The notes: generated by a model from the sequence alone, not told the origin. 64,000 nt of DNA from Rhizodiscina lignyota (GCA_010015805.1 ML978131.1:62001-126000), one strand, 5' to 3'; positions 12,601 to 23,902 are shown, counted from the stretch's first letter. Translations and numbers: made by a program.

Positions 12601-14125
12601 TCAGAAGCGTCTTGGACAGTTGGCCAAATGGAAGACTGCTGAGGAAGTAGCTGCACTCATCCGATCGCTGCCAGTCGAAGAACAGCCGAAGCAGCTAATC
12701 GTCACTCGCAAGGGTCTTCTGGATCCCCTTGAAGTGCATTTACTCGACTTCCCCAACATCTCGATTCGAGCATCTGAGCTGCAACTGCCTTTCCAGGCTG
12801 CGATGAAGGTTGAAAAGCTTGGTGACATGATTCTGAAGGCGACAGAGCCGCAGATGGTCCTCTTCAATCTTTATGACGAATGGTTGAAGTCGATTTCGTC
12901 GTACACCGCCTTTTCTCGTCTGGTTCTCATCCTTCGTGCCTTGCACGTAAACATGGATAAGACTAAGCTCATCCTTCGACCCGACAAGACGGTCGTCACC
13001 CAGGAACATCACATTTGGCCTACCCTTTCTGATGAAGATTGGATCAAGGTCGAAGTGCAGCTCCGCGACTTGATCTTGAATGACTATGGCAAGAAGAATA
13101 ATGTCAACACCTCAAGCTTGACAAGTAGCGAAGTGCGCGACATCATTCTTGGTATGGAGATTAGTGCACCATCGATGCAGCGACAGCAAGCGGCCGAGAT
13201 CGAGAAGCAACAGCAGGAACAGCAGCAGCTCACAGCTGTCACGACCAAGACCCAGAATGTGCATGGCGAAGAGATTGTCGTCACGACTACATCTCAATAC
13301 GAACAGGCGACCTTCGCTTCGAAAACAGAGTGGCGAACTCGTGCCATCGCAACGTCCAATCTTCGTACGAGGTCCAACAATATCTACATCTCGTCGGAGG
13401 ATGTGCGCGAGGAGGACCACCCGACCTACATCATGCCGAAGAACATTCTCAAGCGATTCATTACGATTGCCGATTTGCGAGTGCAAGTTGCCGGATTCTT
13501 GTATGGATCGTCGCCACCAGACAACGAGGGGGTCAAGGAGATCAAGACTATTGTCATGATTCCACAAGTTGGAAGCACTCGCGACGTGAATCTACCACTT
13601 CAGCTCCCAGAGCACGAATATCTGAATGGTCTGGAGCCACTGGGTGTCATCCACACGCAGAGTGGTAACGAGGCATCGTACATGAGCGCTGCGGACGTGA
13701 CACAGCACGCACGTCTTATGAACACCCATTCTTCATGGGACAAGAAGACTGTCACCATGACCGTCTCCTTCACACCGGGCTCGGTCAGCCTTTCTGCCTG
13801 GGCCCTCAACCCTAACGGCTACAAGTGGGGTGCAGAGAACCGCGACATGTCTTCGGATCAGCCAGCCGGCTTTGCTACCAACTTCGGCGATAGGTGCCAG
13901 ATCCTCCTGAGCGACAAGATCATGGGGTACTTCTTGGTGCCGGAGACAGGCGTGTGGAACTACAGCTTCATGGGCAGTGCGTTCGACAGCATTAAGAAGA
14001 GGGCACCACATGTGCAGATTGATACCCCTGCGAGGTTCTACGATGCGTTACATCGTCCGGTGCATTTCCAGAGCTTCGCGGAACTGGAGGACGTGTGGGT
14101 GGATCGGAGTGACAACTTTGCCTGA
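6634..14125 (+). CDS. PRP8: Pre-mRNA splicing factor Prp8
   Basis: Three exons, 6634-11230, 11594-11829 and 11882-14125, give 2358 aa, matching the family's near-constant length. The N-terminus is proline-rich (first 35 residues), then come the PRO8NT, PROCN, reverse-transcriptase-like core, U5/U6 snRNA-contacting and RNase H-like regions, and a C-terminal Jab1/MPN domain that includes LGVIHTQ. Junctions restore [12 protein letters not shown] and [14 protein letters not shown] exactly. Prp8 is the central U5 snRNP scaffold around the spliceosome active site in the nucleus. Intron 1 is 363 nt, several times the local norm, and holds a minisatellite; intron 2 is 52 nt. Many fungi carry an intein in Prp8; none is present here. 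Confidence 0.98.
11340..11572 (+). repeat. 55-bp minisatellite inside PRP8 intron 1
   Basis: Four head-to-tail 55-bp units start at 11340, 11395, 11450 and 11505, with a 13-bp fifth partial unit. Each contains GTTGTGTTCCCA or a close variant, then a GTGCAC or TTGCAC block and ends CTTC. The stretch before 11340 looks like a decayed extra unit. The array lies between the GTGCAT donor at 11231 and the GCTAAC branch-like site and acceptor at 11593. Because 55 is not a multiple of three, changes in unit number would be tolerated only in an intron. Confidence 0.9.
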
Positions 14126-14436
14126 TGTGTGTGTACTCCTTTCAACCTGGTAGACCCGAAAGGACGGGACTCCATTCTAACGTACGTCTAGGCTTTCGGA
14201 CATGACAGGACAAGGCGAGTGATTTGGGTAGGAGCATTGCGGAAAACTTGCGGGCGGAAGGGGTGTGGTGGTGTACGTTAGCAGTGGCGTTTATAGTATA
14301 CCATAAGCATTCACAACAACACAGTTACAGATATCATGTCCCTTACCTCTTTTATGTCTGAGACCTGTAACGGCGTCTCGTCTCCGCAACGAGATGCAAA
14401 TCTTCTAAGATAGGCCCTGGCAAACTACTCCTGGCA
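14126..14436. other. PRP8 3' flank
   Basis: About 310 bp after the PRP8 stop. It should contain the 3' untranslated region. No gene or repeat is evident before the MITE begins. Confidence 0.4.
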
Positions 14437-14444
14437 ACCTCAAA

Positions 14445-14904
14445 GAGGGTGGTGCTTGAACGAGTTTGAACTAATTCAAACGATGTCTGCAGGGTTCAAG
14501 TTATGGCTAAGGTTTAATATGGTTTGAATTGAACAGTTTAGACTCGTTTGAATTAGTTTATTTCGTTTGAGATACAGTAAGAGCTATGCTGAGTGCGAAA
14601 GACTGCGAAAACTATAAGGCGGGCGAGTTATAAGCCTTAAAATCGTATAGAAGCATATGAGATTAAGGAGAAAAGGGCCCGGAAGCGGGGTTTATACGGC
14701 CGTGCACCCCCTCCCAAACGGTCACCAGCCCCCCCATACTCTCTAGCACTAATATAATCTTCGTATATTTAAATAGTTTAAATTAAGTCAACTTAATTCA
14801 AGGTCGTTCAAGATACCTAGCTCATCTCAAACCTATCTCAAATTAAACCAAACTACTCGGATCTCAATCCCTGAGGAGATGCCCCTCGTTCAAGCACCAC
14901 TCTG
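14445..14904. mobile_element. Non-autonomous hAT-type MITE, 460 bp
   Basis: The ends are inverted: the left end reads GAGGGTGGTGCTTGAACGAG and the complement of the right end reads CAGAGTGGTGCTTGAACGAG. The element is flanked by a perfect 8-bp direct duplication, ACCTCAAA, at 14437-14444 and 14905-14912. An 8-bp target duplication together with a CAGNG-type terminus is the hallmark of hAT transposons. The interior is AT-rich, has no coding capacity and is dense in TTTGAA/TTCAAA hexamers, which resemble subterminal transposase-binding repeats. Perfect target duplications suggest a fairly young insertion. Confidence 0.82.
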
Positions 14905-15001
14905 ACCTCAAATGGCAACCTACGCCTAGCAACCTCGAACGTAAACCCAGCAATACAGGAATGCCTACTATAAGATGCAATATTGAGTGGCTCTTACCCC
15001 T

Positions 15002-15294
15002 CAAGTGGGTGACAATATAGTTGAGTCGTGGCTGTAGTATATAGAACTACGAAGATGTATATCCTCGATAGCCAATATAAGTTATACACGCTGAAGCTGC
15101 GTGGTTTAGATAAATAGATTCTAGTATATAATTTATCGACCTTTCAGAGATACTCGTGTTTTAGATAAACGAACTCTAGTATATAGTATATCGACCTTTC
15201 AGAGATGCACTCGCTAGCGTTGAAGAGGAAACCTCGCTTCTGCTGAACACGTTCAAACTTCATAAAACTCAACTATTTTGTCACCCTCGTGCCC
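15002..15294 (+). mobile_element. TA-type MITE-like element, copy A
   Basis: It is bounded by inverted copies of GTGACAAAATAGTTGAGT (left copy GTGACAATATAGTTGAGT from 15009; right copy in inverse near 15267-15284). The interior matches copy B at 16831-17067 in reverse orientation, including a block running from the CGAGGTTTCC motif to TATCTCTGAAAGGTCGATA. Copy A carries an extra 55-bp tandem duplication: TTAGATAAA recurs at 15106 and 15161, each followed by a TATCGACCTTTCAGAGAT block. No open reading frame. Ends and TA flanks suggest a Tc1/mariner- or pogo-like non-autonomous element, but the superfamily is inferred. Confidence 0.75.
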
Positions 15295-15454
15295 TGATAC
15301 ATATCTTATTTAGCTATGAATATACAAAGTGTACAAGGGATGTCAGAACTTGCCAACGAAAGCCATTTTGAAGTGGAGAGAAACCCAAGAGCGATTATAC
15401 CGGAACGCCGTGCCGATGATCATATATTATATTTTCATTCCTGGCATTGCTGCC

Positions 15455-16529
15455 TTATTTCCTCCGCTGCTGCATGCCCAAAATCTGCACCATCCGAATA
15501 AAGATGTTGATAAAGTCTAGCTCTAGGCTGATGCTCTCATTTACAGCGTCCCTCTTCATCAATCCGCGCTCAGCCATACGCGCATGATGAAGGACCTTCT
15601 GCACATCGTACAGAGTGAAGCCACCAAAGACGGCCAGACCGCCATACAGCCAGATGTTCTCCGTTACCATGAGTGTTCGGGCAGCGGTTGCGGGTACGAC
15701 GAGAGGAGCAAGGCCCGAAAGTGCGACGATGGCAACGCCCGCAAGGAGTGGTGCGCCGAGGTAGAGGTACTTCTCCTGCTTAGCCGTGGCACCGACAAAC
15801 GCGATCGAGCCCATCATGCCAAGGGTATACAAGCCGGCGCGGGCGAGGAGGGCAGGCTGAAGAAACATGAGTGGCGAGAGGAGCGCGGCCTGGGTCAGGT
15901 TGAATGCGCCCCAGAGCGCGTATTTCTGGACGTAACTGCGACACGTTAGCACAAATAGCCCCAAAAGAACCCTTATCATGGACTCACTTCTCAGGAGGAG
16001 TAGCCATAGCGCCCCACATCGTGCCAATAGACCCAACAAGTCCGATGCCCAGCACGGCCCATGGGTTCGCCGCCATGAGCCTGTACGACCATCCGTTCAT
16101 GTGCAGCGCCCTTGCAGCAACCGCAATAATACCAATACCGAGACCAGTGTGCATAAACGTGTCGTTGAGGTAGCTGCGCTCGTACACTGGCATTCCACCA
16201 TCTTCTCTCGTCTCGCGGTTAAAGATCAAGTTGATCCCGATCACTGTGGCGCCAAAGATGCCCACACCATAGAGCAGCCGCTGTCTGAACGCGCCACTTG
16301 CGGTGGGGTTTGGAATTGTCTGCTGGGTATAGGCACGGCGGAAGGTCGCCTGGAAGACATTTCGTGATTTCGAGAGGGTGGCGGGTAAAGGATTCGATGG
16401 TCTTGCGGCGGGGAAGAAGTTCTGTTTTAGCGGCGAGCTATGGAATGCGCGGAAGGTAGTTGAGGAGGCCTTGGGCGCTTGTTTAATGGTGGCCGTAATG
16501 GCGAACGGCCTTCGAAGGATGAAAGCCAT
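15455..16529 (-). CDS. Mitochondrial inner-membrane TMBIM5/GHITM-like protein
   Basis: Two exons, 16529-15988 and 15935-15455, give 340 aa; the 52-nt intron has a GTGAGT donor. The first about 80 residues are Arg/Ser/Ala-rich and lack acids, as in a mitochondrial presequence. Seven or eight hydrophobic segments follow, with the Bax-inhibitor-1 family shape, including GGFTLYDVQKVLHHA and a terminal block rich in acidic and hydrophobic residues ending MVQILGMQQRRK. Family members (growth-hormone-inducible TM protein, MICS1) sit in the inner mitochondrial membrane and influence cristae and ion exchange. An upstream ATG at 16730 is in frame but would mask the presequence, so 16529 was chosen. MITE-like elements flank the gene on both sides. 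Confidence 0.85.
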
Positions 16530-16741
16530 TGCGACCGAGATATATGGAGGACTCAGGAGTTGGCGATGGAATTGGAGACAAAGCTGGTGGAGTGACGGGA
16601 GTCTACATACATGTATCCATGACGTTCCCGCCGAGCTTTCGGCAATTTCCAGAGCTTTCGACGAATCACGTGCGTGCGTGTAGCCACCGGATTTAATAGC
16701 GGACATAAACGCGAAACACGCTGCATCCATATATCATATCG

Positions 16742-16830
16742 GGGCACGAGGGTGACAAAATAGTTGAGTTTTATGATGCTGAGAGCGAAGCTGAACACTG
16801 GGTTGCAGCCGACTTCAGCACTCTATCGTA
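16742..16830. mobile_element. Truncated MITE-like fragment, copy C
   Basis: Begins GGCACGAGGGTGACAAAATA and continues like the right end of copy A read in reverse (TTGAGTTTTATGA), then loses similarity. It abuts copy B. Probably the end of an older copy, cut by deletion or by the insertion of B. Confidence 0.6.
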
Positions 16831-17067
16831 GCACGGGGGTGACAAAATAGTTGAGTCCTGCAAAGTTAAACGTATTCAGTAAAAGCGAGGTTTCCTCTTC
16901 AACGTTAGCGAGAGTATCTCTGAAAGGTCGATAAATTATATACCAGAACTCGTTTATCTAAAACACGTAGCTTTACCGTGTATAACTTATATTAACTATC
17001 GAGGGTATATATCCTCGTAGTTCTATATATTGTAGCCACGACTCAACTATTTTGTCACCCACTTGCG
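16831..17067 (-). mobile_element. TA-type MITE-like element, copy B, 237 bp
   Basis: Both ends carry GGTGACAAAATAGTTGAGTC in inverse orientation, and the element is flanked by TA at 16829-16830 and 17068-17069, consistent with a TA target duplication. The interior matches copy A in reverse, with one copy of the 55-bp segment that is doubled in A. No coding capacity. Confidence 0.78.
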
Positions 17068-17620
17068 TAGTACTGTACGCCAAGAGTCGCAAGCTTTCCG
17101 GATTTCCTAACCCTGCATATATCCAGCAACTTACTTCCTCTTTATTTGGTATATATCACGATGGAAACGGAAGTGATGATACCGAGTAAGTAAGAGGCAG
17201 GCTTTCTCGGCGTTGCCGTTCGTGATCGTCGCGTAAGAACTGAACGGAATCCTGCCGATCGGGGTTCTGAAGTCCCTTGCCTGCTCATCGGTCCGTTCGT
17301 TTACAGTTCGTTTACCACTAAAAATCCACTTAATGGTTAGCAGATCGTCGTTACGGTTCTCTCGCGCGGTAGAGGCGAGGGCCAGGGGGTCGAGTAAGCT
17401 GTCGGCCGTCCCGTCGGCTTCACCGTACGCACCACTTTCCACATACTGCAGTCTGAACTTATGTCGTAAGTCCGGGAGCCACTGGCATAAATTTAGTCTT
17501 TCCAATCTCCTATTTCTACTCTCTATATTTCCCTTATTTAGAACTCCGGGCGATTCAGTTTCTTAATCACTCAATTGTTCATTTCGTTGCCTTCTCTATT
17601 ATCCTATTCTGTTATCGAAG
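17068..17620. other. Intergenic, methyltransferase 5' flank
   Basis: A minus-strand open frame of 124 codons (17131-17505) was examined. It has no recognisable domain, lies next to MITE copy B and overlaps the methyltransferase upstream region. I do not call it a gene, though a transposon remnant is possible. Confidence 0.35.
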
Positions 17621-18538
17621 ATGGCTGTCAATGAAGACAAGAAGTTTGGCAACTGGTTCAAAGACAATCCAAAACCAAACGAAGAATGGTACGAGTCCGA
17701 TATAAACATACACCTAAAGGGCGACGCACGATCGTTCTGGGAACAGTATACTGGCTTGAAAGGCGATGCGCTTGAAAACCATTTATACCCTCTGGTATGA
17801 AGTCCTTTGTCACATGTACAATCGAAATCTCATACACATCAACAGCGCGACAAAGCGTTCGGCATGGGCGAATATCCCTGCGTTGGCACGTGGGACTTCT
17901 TGCAATACCGAATCCCAATGGTTGTTCACGACTACGACGCACTCATCACACGACTCAAGCACAACGAAAAGGTCCTGGATATTGGGTGCTGTTTCGGCCA
18001 AGTCCTGCGACACCTCCTCGTCGATAGTGGCGCGCCATCTGAGAATATGTACGCCACTGACCTGCACCCCCAGCTATGGGAGCTCGGGTTCGAGCTGTTC
18101 TGCGATCGGGAGCGAATGAAGGCGCACTTCATCGCCGGCGACGTCCTGAGCATCAGCAATCCGCTGTGGAAGTTGGATGTCAAGTTTGGCATTGTCCTCG
18201 CGGAGCAGTTTCTGCATCTTTTCAGCTGGAACCAGAATAAGTCCATCCTCCGGCAGCTGGTTACCAACCTTACCAAGCCCGGGACGCAGGTCATCGGGTT
18301 CCAGACTGCGAATGTAAACGCCCAGGAGTACAAGACGCAATGGGGCCATATGTACTTCCACAACGTGGAATCTCTAGAGAAGTTGTGGAAGGAGGTTGGT
18401 GAAGAGACGGGGACGTCATGGACGGTGGATGCCAAACTACTTTCAGTAAGCGACGCGGGGTATCCAAAGAAGTTTCAAGACTGGTTTGGCTCTTCCGGTC
18501 GATATATATTCTTCGTCATAACACGGAATGAAGACTAG
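17621..18538 (+). CDS. SAM-dependent methyltransferase, class I
   Basis: Two exons, 17621-17794 and 17846-18538, give 288 aa. The 51-nt intron uses GTATGA..CAG. After an N-terminal segment typical of secondary-metabolite methyltransferases (WYESDI, SFWEQYTG) comes the SAM motif I, KVLDIGCCFGQVLRHL, then motif II near YATDLHPQLWELG and motif III around FGIVLAEQFLHLFSW. A C-terminal beta strand ends RYIFFVITR. Similar fungal enzymes act in meroterpenoid and polyketide clusters, but no synthase lies nearby, so a cluster role is not supported here. Substrate unknown. Confidence 0.85.
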
Positions 18539-19971
18539 AACAGTCTACGACGTTGATAGGGTCCCGTTCTCTTGTATGTCAAACAAGTCCGGCCGAAACG
18601 CGTCTGCTTCGTATATCACTTGCGAGCCTTGGCGAGTGAACGCCTTGCCGTGTGAGAATATAGATTAAAGGATACTAATACATTTAGATATCCGTATCCA
18701 TAGCTGAGACCGTCAGCCATATTTTCGCCTGCTCCGTGGGGTCGTGGCAGATTGAAATGTGGGCCAAATCAACGACATGCACAAAGTGATGAGGCCAAAT
18801 CTAGCGACACATAGATTACGGTTCCTGAAGATGCCCGCAGGGTAGTTAGAACAGATAGAAGCAGATGTCGGCATCGAAGACTTCTCTTAAGCACCGGCGG
18901 CGGCCGCTGCGGCCGCGTCGAATGTCAACTTGGAGTTCGAAAAAAGAGAAGGGCAATTTTCGCCGTATGTCCTCAACGTACCTTAAGCATTGACTTGGAG
19001 GGCATGTTCGAACCGCCGAAGGGGGCACGACTCGCCGGCATCTTGATGAAGAGGCCTTTTCTGTGCTCAACTCTTCGGCTCTAGCGATACCCTATCATGC
19101 TGAGATATCAAGGAAGAGATGAAGAAGGATATTGTAAGCGTTGTGGCCGTGATGGTCACCTACCCCTGCCCGTCGCCATGACTCGCGTAGTGGACCTACT
19201 CTCCCACATCTACACCTCATGTTGCCTCATTTCACCTCAACAGAGAATACTTGAAAATGTATAGTCCCTTCGACGAATATCGACATCGGTCCAGTGTACT
19301 TTGATGCTCATCACAAGCTTCTCCGCGCATATCGCGCCTTACGCGTGCCTGTCTCGAGCGAGACGCAGTTTGTCTCACATCCGCGTCAACGTTCGACCTC
19401 CCGCGCGTCGTACGTGTCCAAACGTTTGCCTTCTCTGAACATCAGCAGAATGCAATGGCCGAGAGGCCATCCCGCATCCTATCGTTCGAAACAAATATTA
19501 CTTGCGCTGGTTGTATTATTGCGTCCCTCGTTGCTGGCATCCTCTTGGTTCTGACTGTATCCTCTCATGATCTCGGCGTGTTCAGGGCATACTCAGTGGC
19601 AACAATCCGTTGCACAAGCCGTCCGAAATACTCCTCCTCTCTCAATCGTATGCATGAACCATTAATGTGAGGTTCTCTCGGTCTCAATTCCACCCGCCCA
19701 GAGCATGTACGCCATCCGACTCATCTTCCGAGCATAGCCTCTTAAACTGAACTGGAGGCCCGTTTCGACGCTCCCTTGTATGTTTTGTCGCGTGACTCCT
19801 TTATCTTAATTCTCGAAAATATTGCAGTGGAGTAGAATGTTCGCTGTTTTGTCAAAATCAAAGTCGATTCTCAAGTCTGTTCTCATTTCTCCTGATCTTC
19901 AATATCAACTCCACATACCGAGTCAATTTTAGCCTTCCAAAGCTTGATATCCAGCACCTAATTCCATCGCG
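18539..19971. other. Intergenic, 1.4 kb, no gene seen
   Basis: Contains only short open frames with no domain. There is a GC-rich imperfect duplication with two NotI-like GCGGCCGC motifs at about 18900-18917. Nothing else stands out. Confidence 0.4.
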
Positions 19972-20924
19972 ATGATTCGGCCTATGCTTGCAGCAGATGG
20001 CTTCGCCGCCCGAAGAAGTCTCCAACAACGACAAGTGGTTAGCACGTCATCCGCGTTCCCCTTTTCGATCACAGTCGATCCGGTATCGACGCCAACACCG
20101 ACAGGAAGCTCCGGCCAGGGCTCCGTATTCCAGTCACCATCGCAGTCAAGTACCTCAGAGGCACTCTTTACATTTAGCGGCAGCGCTGCACCTGCTGCTT
20201 CAGACACGAATGGCGCTCCATTCGGCAACTCGAGGGGTGGTATTGACGACATGACGGACAAGTCTGGTCTATCTACCGGTGGGATAGTTGCGATTGTTGT
20301 AGTACTGGTCATGCGTAAGTAAGCTCCGTCTAAACATATAAGAGAATGTGCTGACAGGACATAGTGGCATTCAGTGCTGTGGCATTCGTGTTCCTGTACC
20401 GGCGAGGCTATTTTCTCAAACTACAACGCCGCGCTCAAGACATCAAACTCCGCACCCGCCGAGGGCCCGTCAATCGCTCTCAGATCTCCTATCCCGTCGA
20501 TGACAAGATTACCCTCACCCGCTTCGCCTCCGAGCCAGGCACCGCACCACCTGCTTCCGACGCCAATAAATCCATGACTTCGTTCGTAGTTCAGCAGCGT
20601 ATTTCCGTTGACTCGCTTACCAACGGCCCGCAATGGAATTCTACTGCTGGCGGTAATGGTACAAAGCAGGAGCTAGACAACAACCGCTTGTCTGCTCCGT
20701 TACCACCGACACCTAGACCGATAGCACGGCCGCGAGAGAGTGGTACGCTGGGAACAATGGACTGGCGAACCATGAATCCCGTGACTCCGACCAAGCCCGT
20801 ACCGCCTCCAAAGAACAATCCATTCGCGGACTCGGAAGCCGATGCGGCAAATGGACGAGAGAATAAGGTCCGGGCGTTAGATGACCTGGAAGAGGTGCTA
20901 GCTATGGAAAGGGAAGGGAAATGA
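19972..20924 (+). CDS. Single-pass membrane protein, unknown function
   Basis: Two exons, 19972-20314 and 20365-20924, give 300 aa; the 50-nt intron splits the transmembrane helix. Residues 30-95 are Ser/Thr/Pro-rich, as in glycosylated ectodomains. A hydrophobic helix around residues 101-127 (GGIVAIVVVLVML then AFSAVAFVFL) is followed by a basic YRRGYF stop-transfer segment and a proline-rich tail with PPTPRP and PVPPPKNNPF. The arrangement resembles fungal Mid2/WSC-like stress sensors, but no cysteine-rich WSC domain and no clear signal peptide are visible. Function not assigned. Confidence 0.75.
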
Positions 20925-22950
20925 AAGAATTGTATGATAGCCACAGGCAGGCCTGGCATAATGACTTAGTAATGTGTGGATGTTGGCATTCTGGTAATGC
21001 CGGTACCAAAAAAGATACCCTTTAGTTAATGAAATTTCATTGCATACAAAGCAGGTTCCCGACTCATCGAACATACTTGCGTGTTGTCGGCCGTCTGGAA
21101 TGGCGGCTGTCTGGTTCTGTCTCGGCTGCCAGCTGGACGAGTCGTTTACACACGCCATGTTATCCGAAATTGCGCAAGTTTCAGAGCCCAGACGAAACGA
21201 AGGCCGCCCTCTCATTCCGGATCGGCGAACAAAGAAATGACACAGCATTTTCCATCATTACGAGACGGTGAGCCACGACCTGCGCCACAAACGACTCCAG
21301 GGCGGGGGAACAAAGGAAACATCGACTAAAAGCTAGACAAACTCGACTTCGGGGACGAGGACAAAAAGACTTATTGACACCCCTTTTCAGCATCTTACGG
21401 AGATATTTAGCGGCCAAGGTCTGTATGATTCCGTGATGCAGTGCACAGAGGCGAATCCGGCCGGTCAGTCATTCGTTACATCGAACAACTCATCATAGCT
21501 TCAGAAACTTACTACTCGCGACAACTTTGAAGAGGAGCTGTAGGAATATGGCGAGCTGTAAGTGACATGAAGCGTTGAAAGCCTGCTGTCGAACTGACCT
21601 TGTGTCGCAGACGCTAAGCCCACCAGGTGTGTCGTTATGTAGGACGAGAAGCGAGAAGAGCTGTCGAAACAAGGCGCGATGAAGCGATAAAATCCGAAAA
21701 TCGATATCCGAGCATTATTTCAGGTCTTTTTCTTCGCTAAAGAGTTTGCGCGGTTGGTTCCACTGAAACCAGATAGATTCACTCTTCCGACAGCAGTCGA
21801 GGGAGGGTATTTCAATACTTTGAGATCATAAGCCTACAAACAGTTCCTGACCTTCTCCAACTTCTGCATCATTATGGTCTCTGGCATGCGTAGTACGATG
21901 TATCCCTCTAGCTCATGAGGGAGCACATCTCCAATTTGCTCACTCAAGTGTCGCACCAACATTGCCCGTTCGAATCCGTCCAAAGCTGGACTTCCGTGGG
22001 ACATTTCCTGCGGTCCATATAATGTATGGTAATCTTTAGCAAAAGACGAAAAGTTGTCGAGGGCGTACGAATGCAGATGACTGAGGGCGATTTCTTCATG
22101 AACGAATGATCCAACCAAGTTTTGGGGCGGCTCCACCTAGCTCTGGGTGGTCTTAGCCCCCAAAGTCAGATGATCTCCGGACCCCCTTTCCCCCCTTCAG
22201 GTGGCATACATAAGAGCGAATGTTTCCGGCATTCAGGCCGTGGTACAATCCTGACAGACTTGGCTCGACGAACTATAAGGTCACGCCTCTGCGGCCTGTT
22301 GCGAGAGCGTCAGCCAGAAGGACCGCGATTGTGGCCAGCATGGCCGCATCGGCGGCTAATTGGTCTCCCCGTTGGTCGTTTCGAAACTTCACGATGTGGG
22401 GCGGACCAATCAGTGGCAGAGGATGTAGCTACCCCATCACCGTCACTCTCTGATCACAATACAGCTCCCCCTTGCATTGACCGAATGATCCGAACGTATG
22501 CGATAGCTTAGATGGGAATCAAAGTATTTAATGGCTCCAAGATGCAGACAGGGTGAGATGAGAAGAAGGCCCAAGATACAGAAACCTTCTGGGGCTCTCG
22601 CATCATTCTTTTTAACGCTTTTTTAAACTTCTTCAGCATTTTCGTACCTTCATTTGAGGCCCCAAGGATTATAAGAAAGGTCCATTTCACACGTTCTTCA
22701 TTCCCATTATTGTAGAACCGAAGTCGGAAGGCCCGTCAGCTCCGAAGTCACCGCGGTATTACGATCACATTGAGATTGGAACTGACTTCCGTGGAAGCTG
22801 CACTCCTCTTATGACGTCTCAGTATTGAAACTCATATAAAAGCCGCACCATCAGAGAACTTCATTCTTCTCCTTCCAACAACCCAACTGCAATCCATCTC
22901 ACTTCGAGCTCGTCACTTCGGATTTGCCATCTATCTAGCAGAACGTCATC
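20925..22950. other. Intergenic, 2 kb, with a possible gene remnant
   Basis: Mostly non-coding. A minus-strand frame at 21834-22136 encodes about 100 residues of protein-like composition (for example SHLHSYALDNFSSFAKDYHT) but lacks an ATG at its head and has no recognised domain. It may be a fragment or a lone exon. A dispersed repeat overlaps its upstream edge. The segment before 22951 looks like a promoter, with a TATAAAAG-like box at about 22835. Confidence 0.4.
22110..22172. repeat. Dispersed palindromic element, copy 1
   Basis: Aligns without gaps to 53978-54041, with about three quarters of positions identical by eye. Shared text includes AACCAAGTT, a CCACCT/GGTG pair and TTA(A)GCCCCCA. 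Each copy can fold: TTTGGGGC..CCACC pairs with GGTGG..GCCCCCAAA. Confidence 0.5.
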
Positions 22951-23677
22951 ATGCCTGCTACAATTGTGAAGATGATTCTCCTCTGTGCGCTACTCGCAAG
23001 CTTGGTCTCCGCAGAGTGCTACTCGACTTATGTCTCGGTATGTCGCCTTCTCACTCCATATAGAGTACTCCCTATTCACGCTCATGTCTTTCTCCCCGCA
23101 GTTCGAGGATCCTCAGCCAAAATCTTCAGGCACTGGAACGACCAGTAAAGGCTTCAGCTTCCCTGGCTTCGACTTGGTCGACGATGGTCCCGCAGAGCAA
23201 ATTCCTCAGAACACTGGCGTCGTCGCTGATACCAGTCCAAACTTCATTGGATACGGACTTCAATCTCAAGCCTCTAGCCATGGTCCCTCCATCGAAGTCG
23301 GCTCCGATTTCACATCCTTCGGTCTCCGCACCATGATGTTCGCCTGCATGGAGGACGAGGCCGGCCGCAACGCTTCACTCCCGGCTGTCAACTGTGGCAT
23401 CACTCTAACTTGCATCAAGCCCGGTGGTGCGAAAGGGGGAAGCCAGACGCTGCAGTACACGTACGGAGGTGTGACGAATGCCATGATGCAGGCCGCGAGC
23501 TTGGATCTCGATACGTTCAAGTGCTGCAAGAGTATCCAGTTCAGCACCAACGCACCAAAAGTGAGCAGCAAGTACACGGTTGCGACGGTAATTGATACTT
23601 TGAGCATGTATGTCACGGCATCGCATGCAGTGACAGGTCTAGGCAATGGTGGACAGGAATTTTGCGGATGCTCATAA
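22951..23677 (+). CDS. Small secreted cysteine-containing protein
   Basis: Two exons, 22951-23037 and 23102-23677, give 220 aa; the 64-nt intron uses GTATGT..CAG. A classical signal peptide (about residues 1-21, MILLCALLASLVSA) is followed by a Gly/Ser-rich region and then a compact domain. The mature part has eight cysteines, including an adjacent pair in TFKCCKSI and a C-terminal FCGCS, consistent with four disulfides in an apoplastic protein. I do not recognise a family. Size, secretion and even cysteine count fit a candidate effector or wall-associated protein; this is inference only. Confidence 0.82.
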
Positions 23678-23902
23678 TCTCCTCTGCGGCTGCCAGGCGC
23701 AGGAGATCAGATTCAGTTGGTTTACTTGCGACCATGATGGTGGAGGCATTTGACTCAAGTGTGGTCATCTTTCGGAGTAGGACTAAAACCGAAGGCTTAC
23801 AAGATGTATAATATCACTCTTCAAATAAGACCAAAAATTCGGTGAACAACCATCTCATATGACATGTACCTTTTCACAGGAGGCCCAATGATAGCCGAAA
23901 GC

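Noticed and set aside
6634-14125. Prp8 intein or frameshift at 11231-11593
   Set aside because: The interrupted stretch has intron borders, a branch-like GCTAAC site and no Hint-domain coding; splicing restores the family sequence exactly.
17131-17505. Minus-strand frame of 124 codons next to MITE copy B
   Set aside because: No recognisable domain or splice partner; left as intergenic, possibly an old transposon remnant.
19008-19020. GTTCGAACC resembling a tRNA B box
   Set aside because: No A box or cloverleaf could be built around it on either strand.
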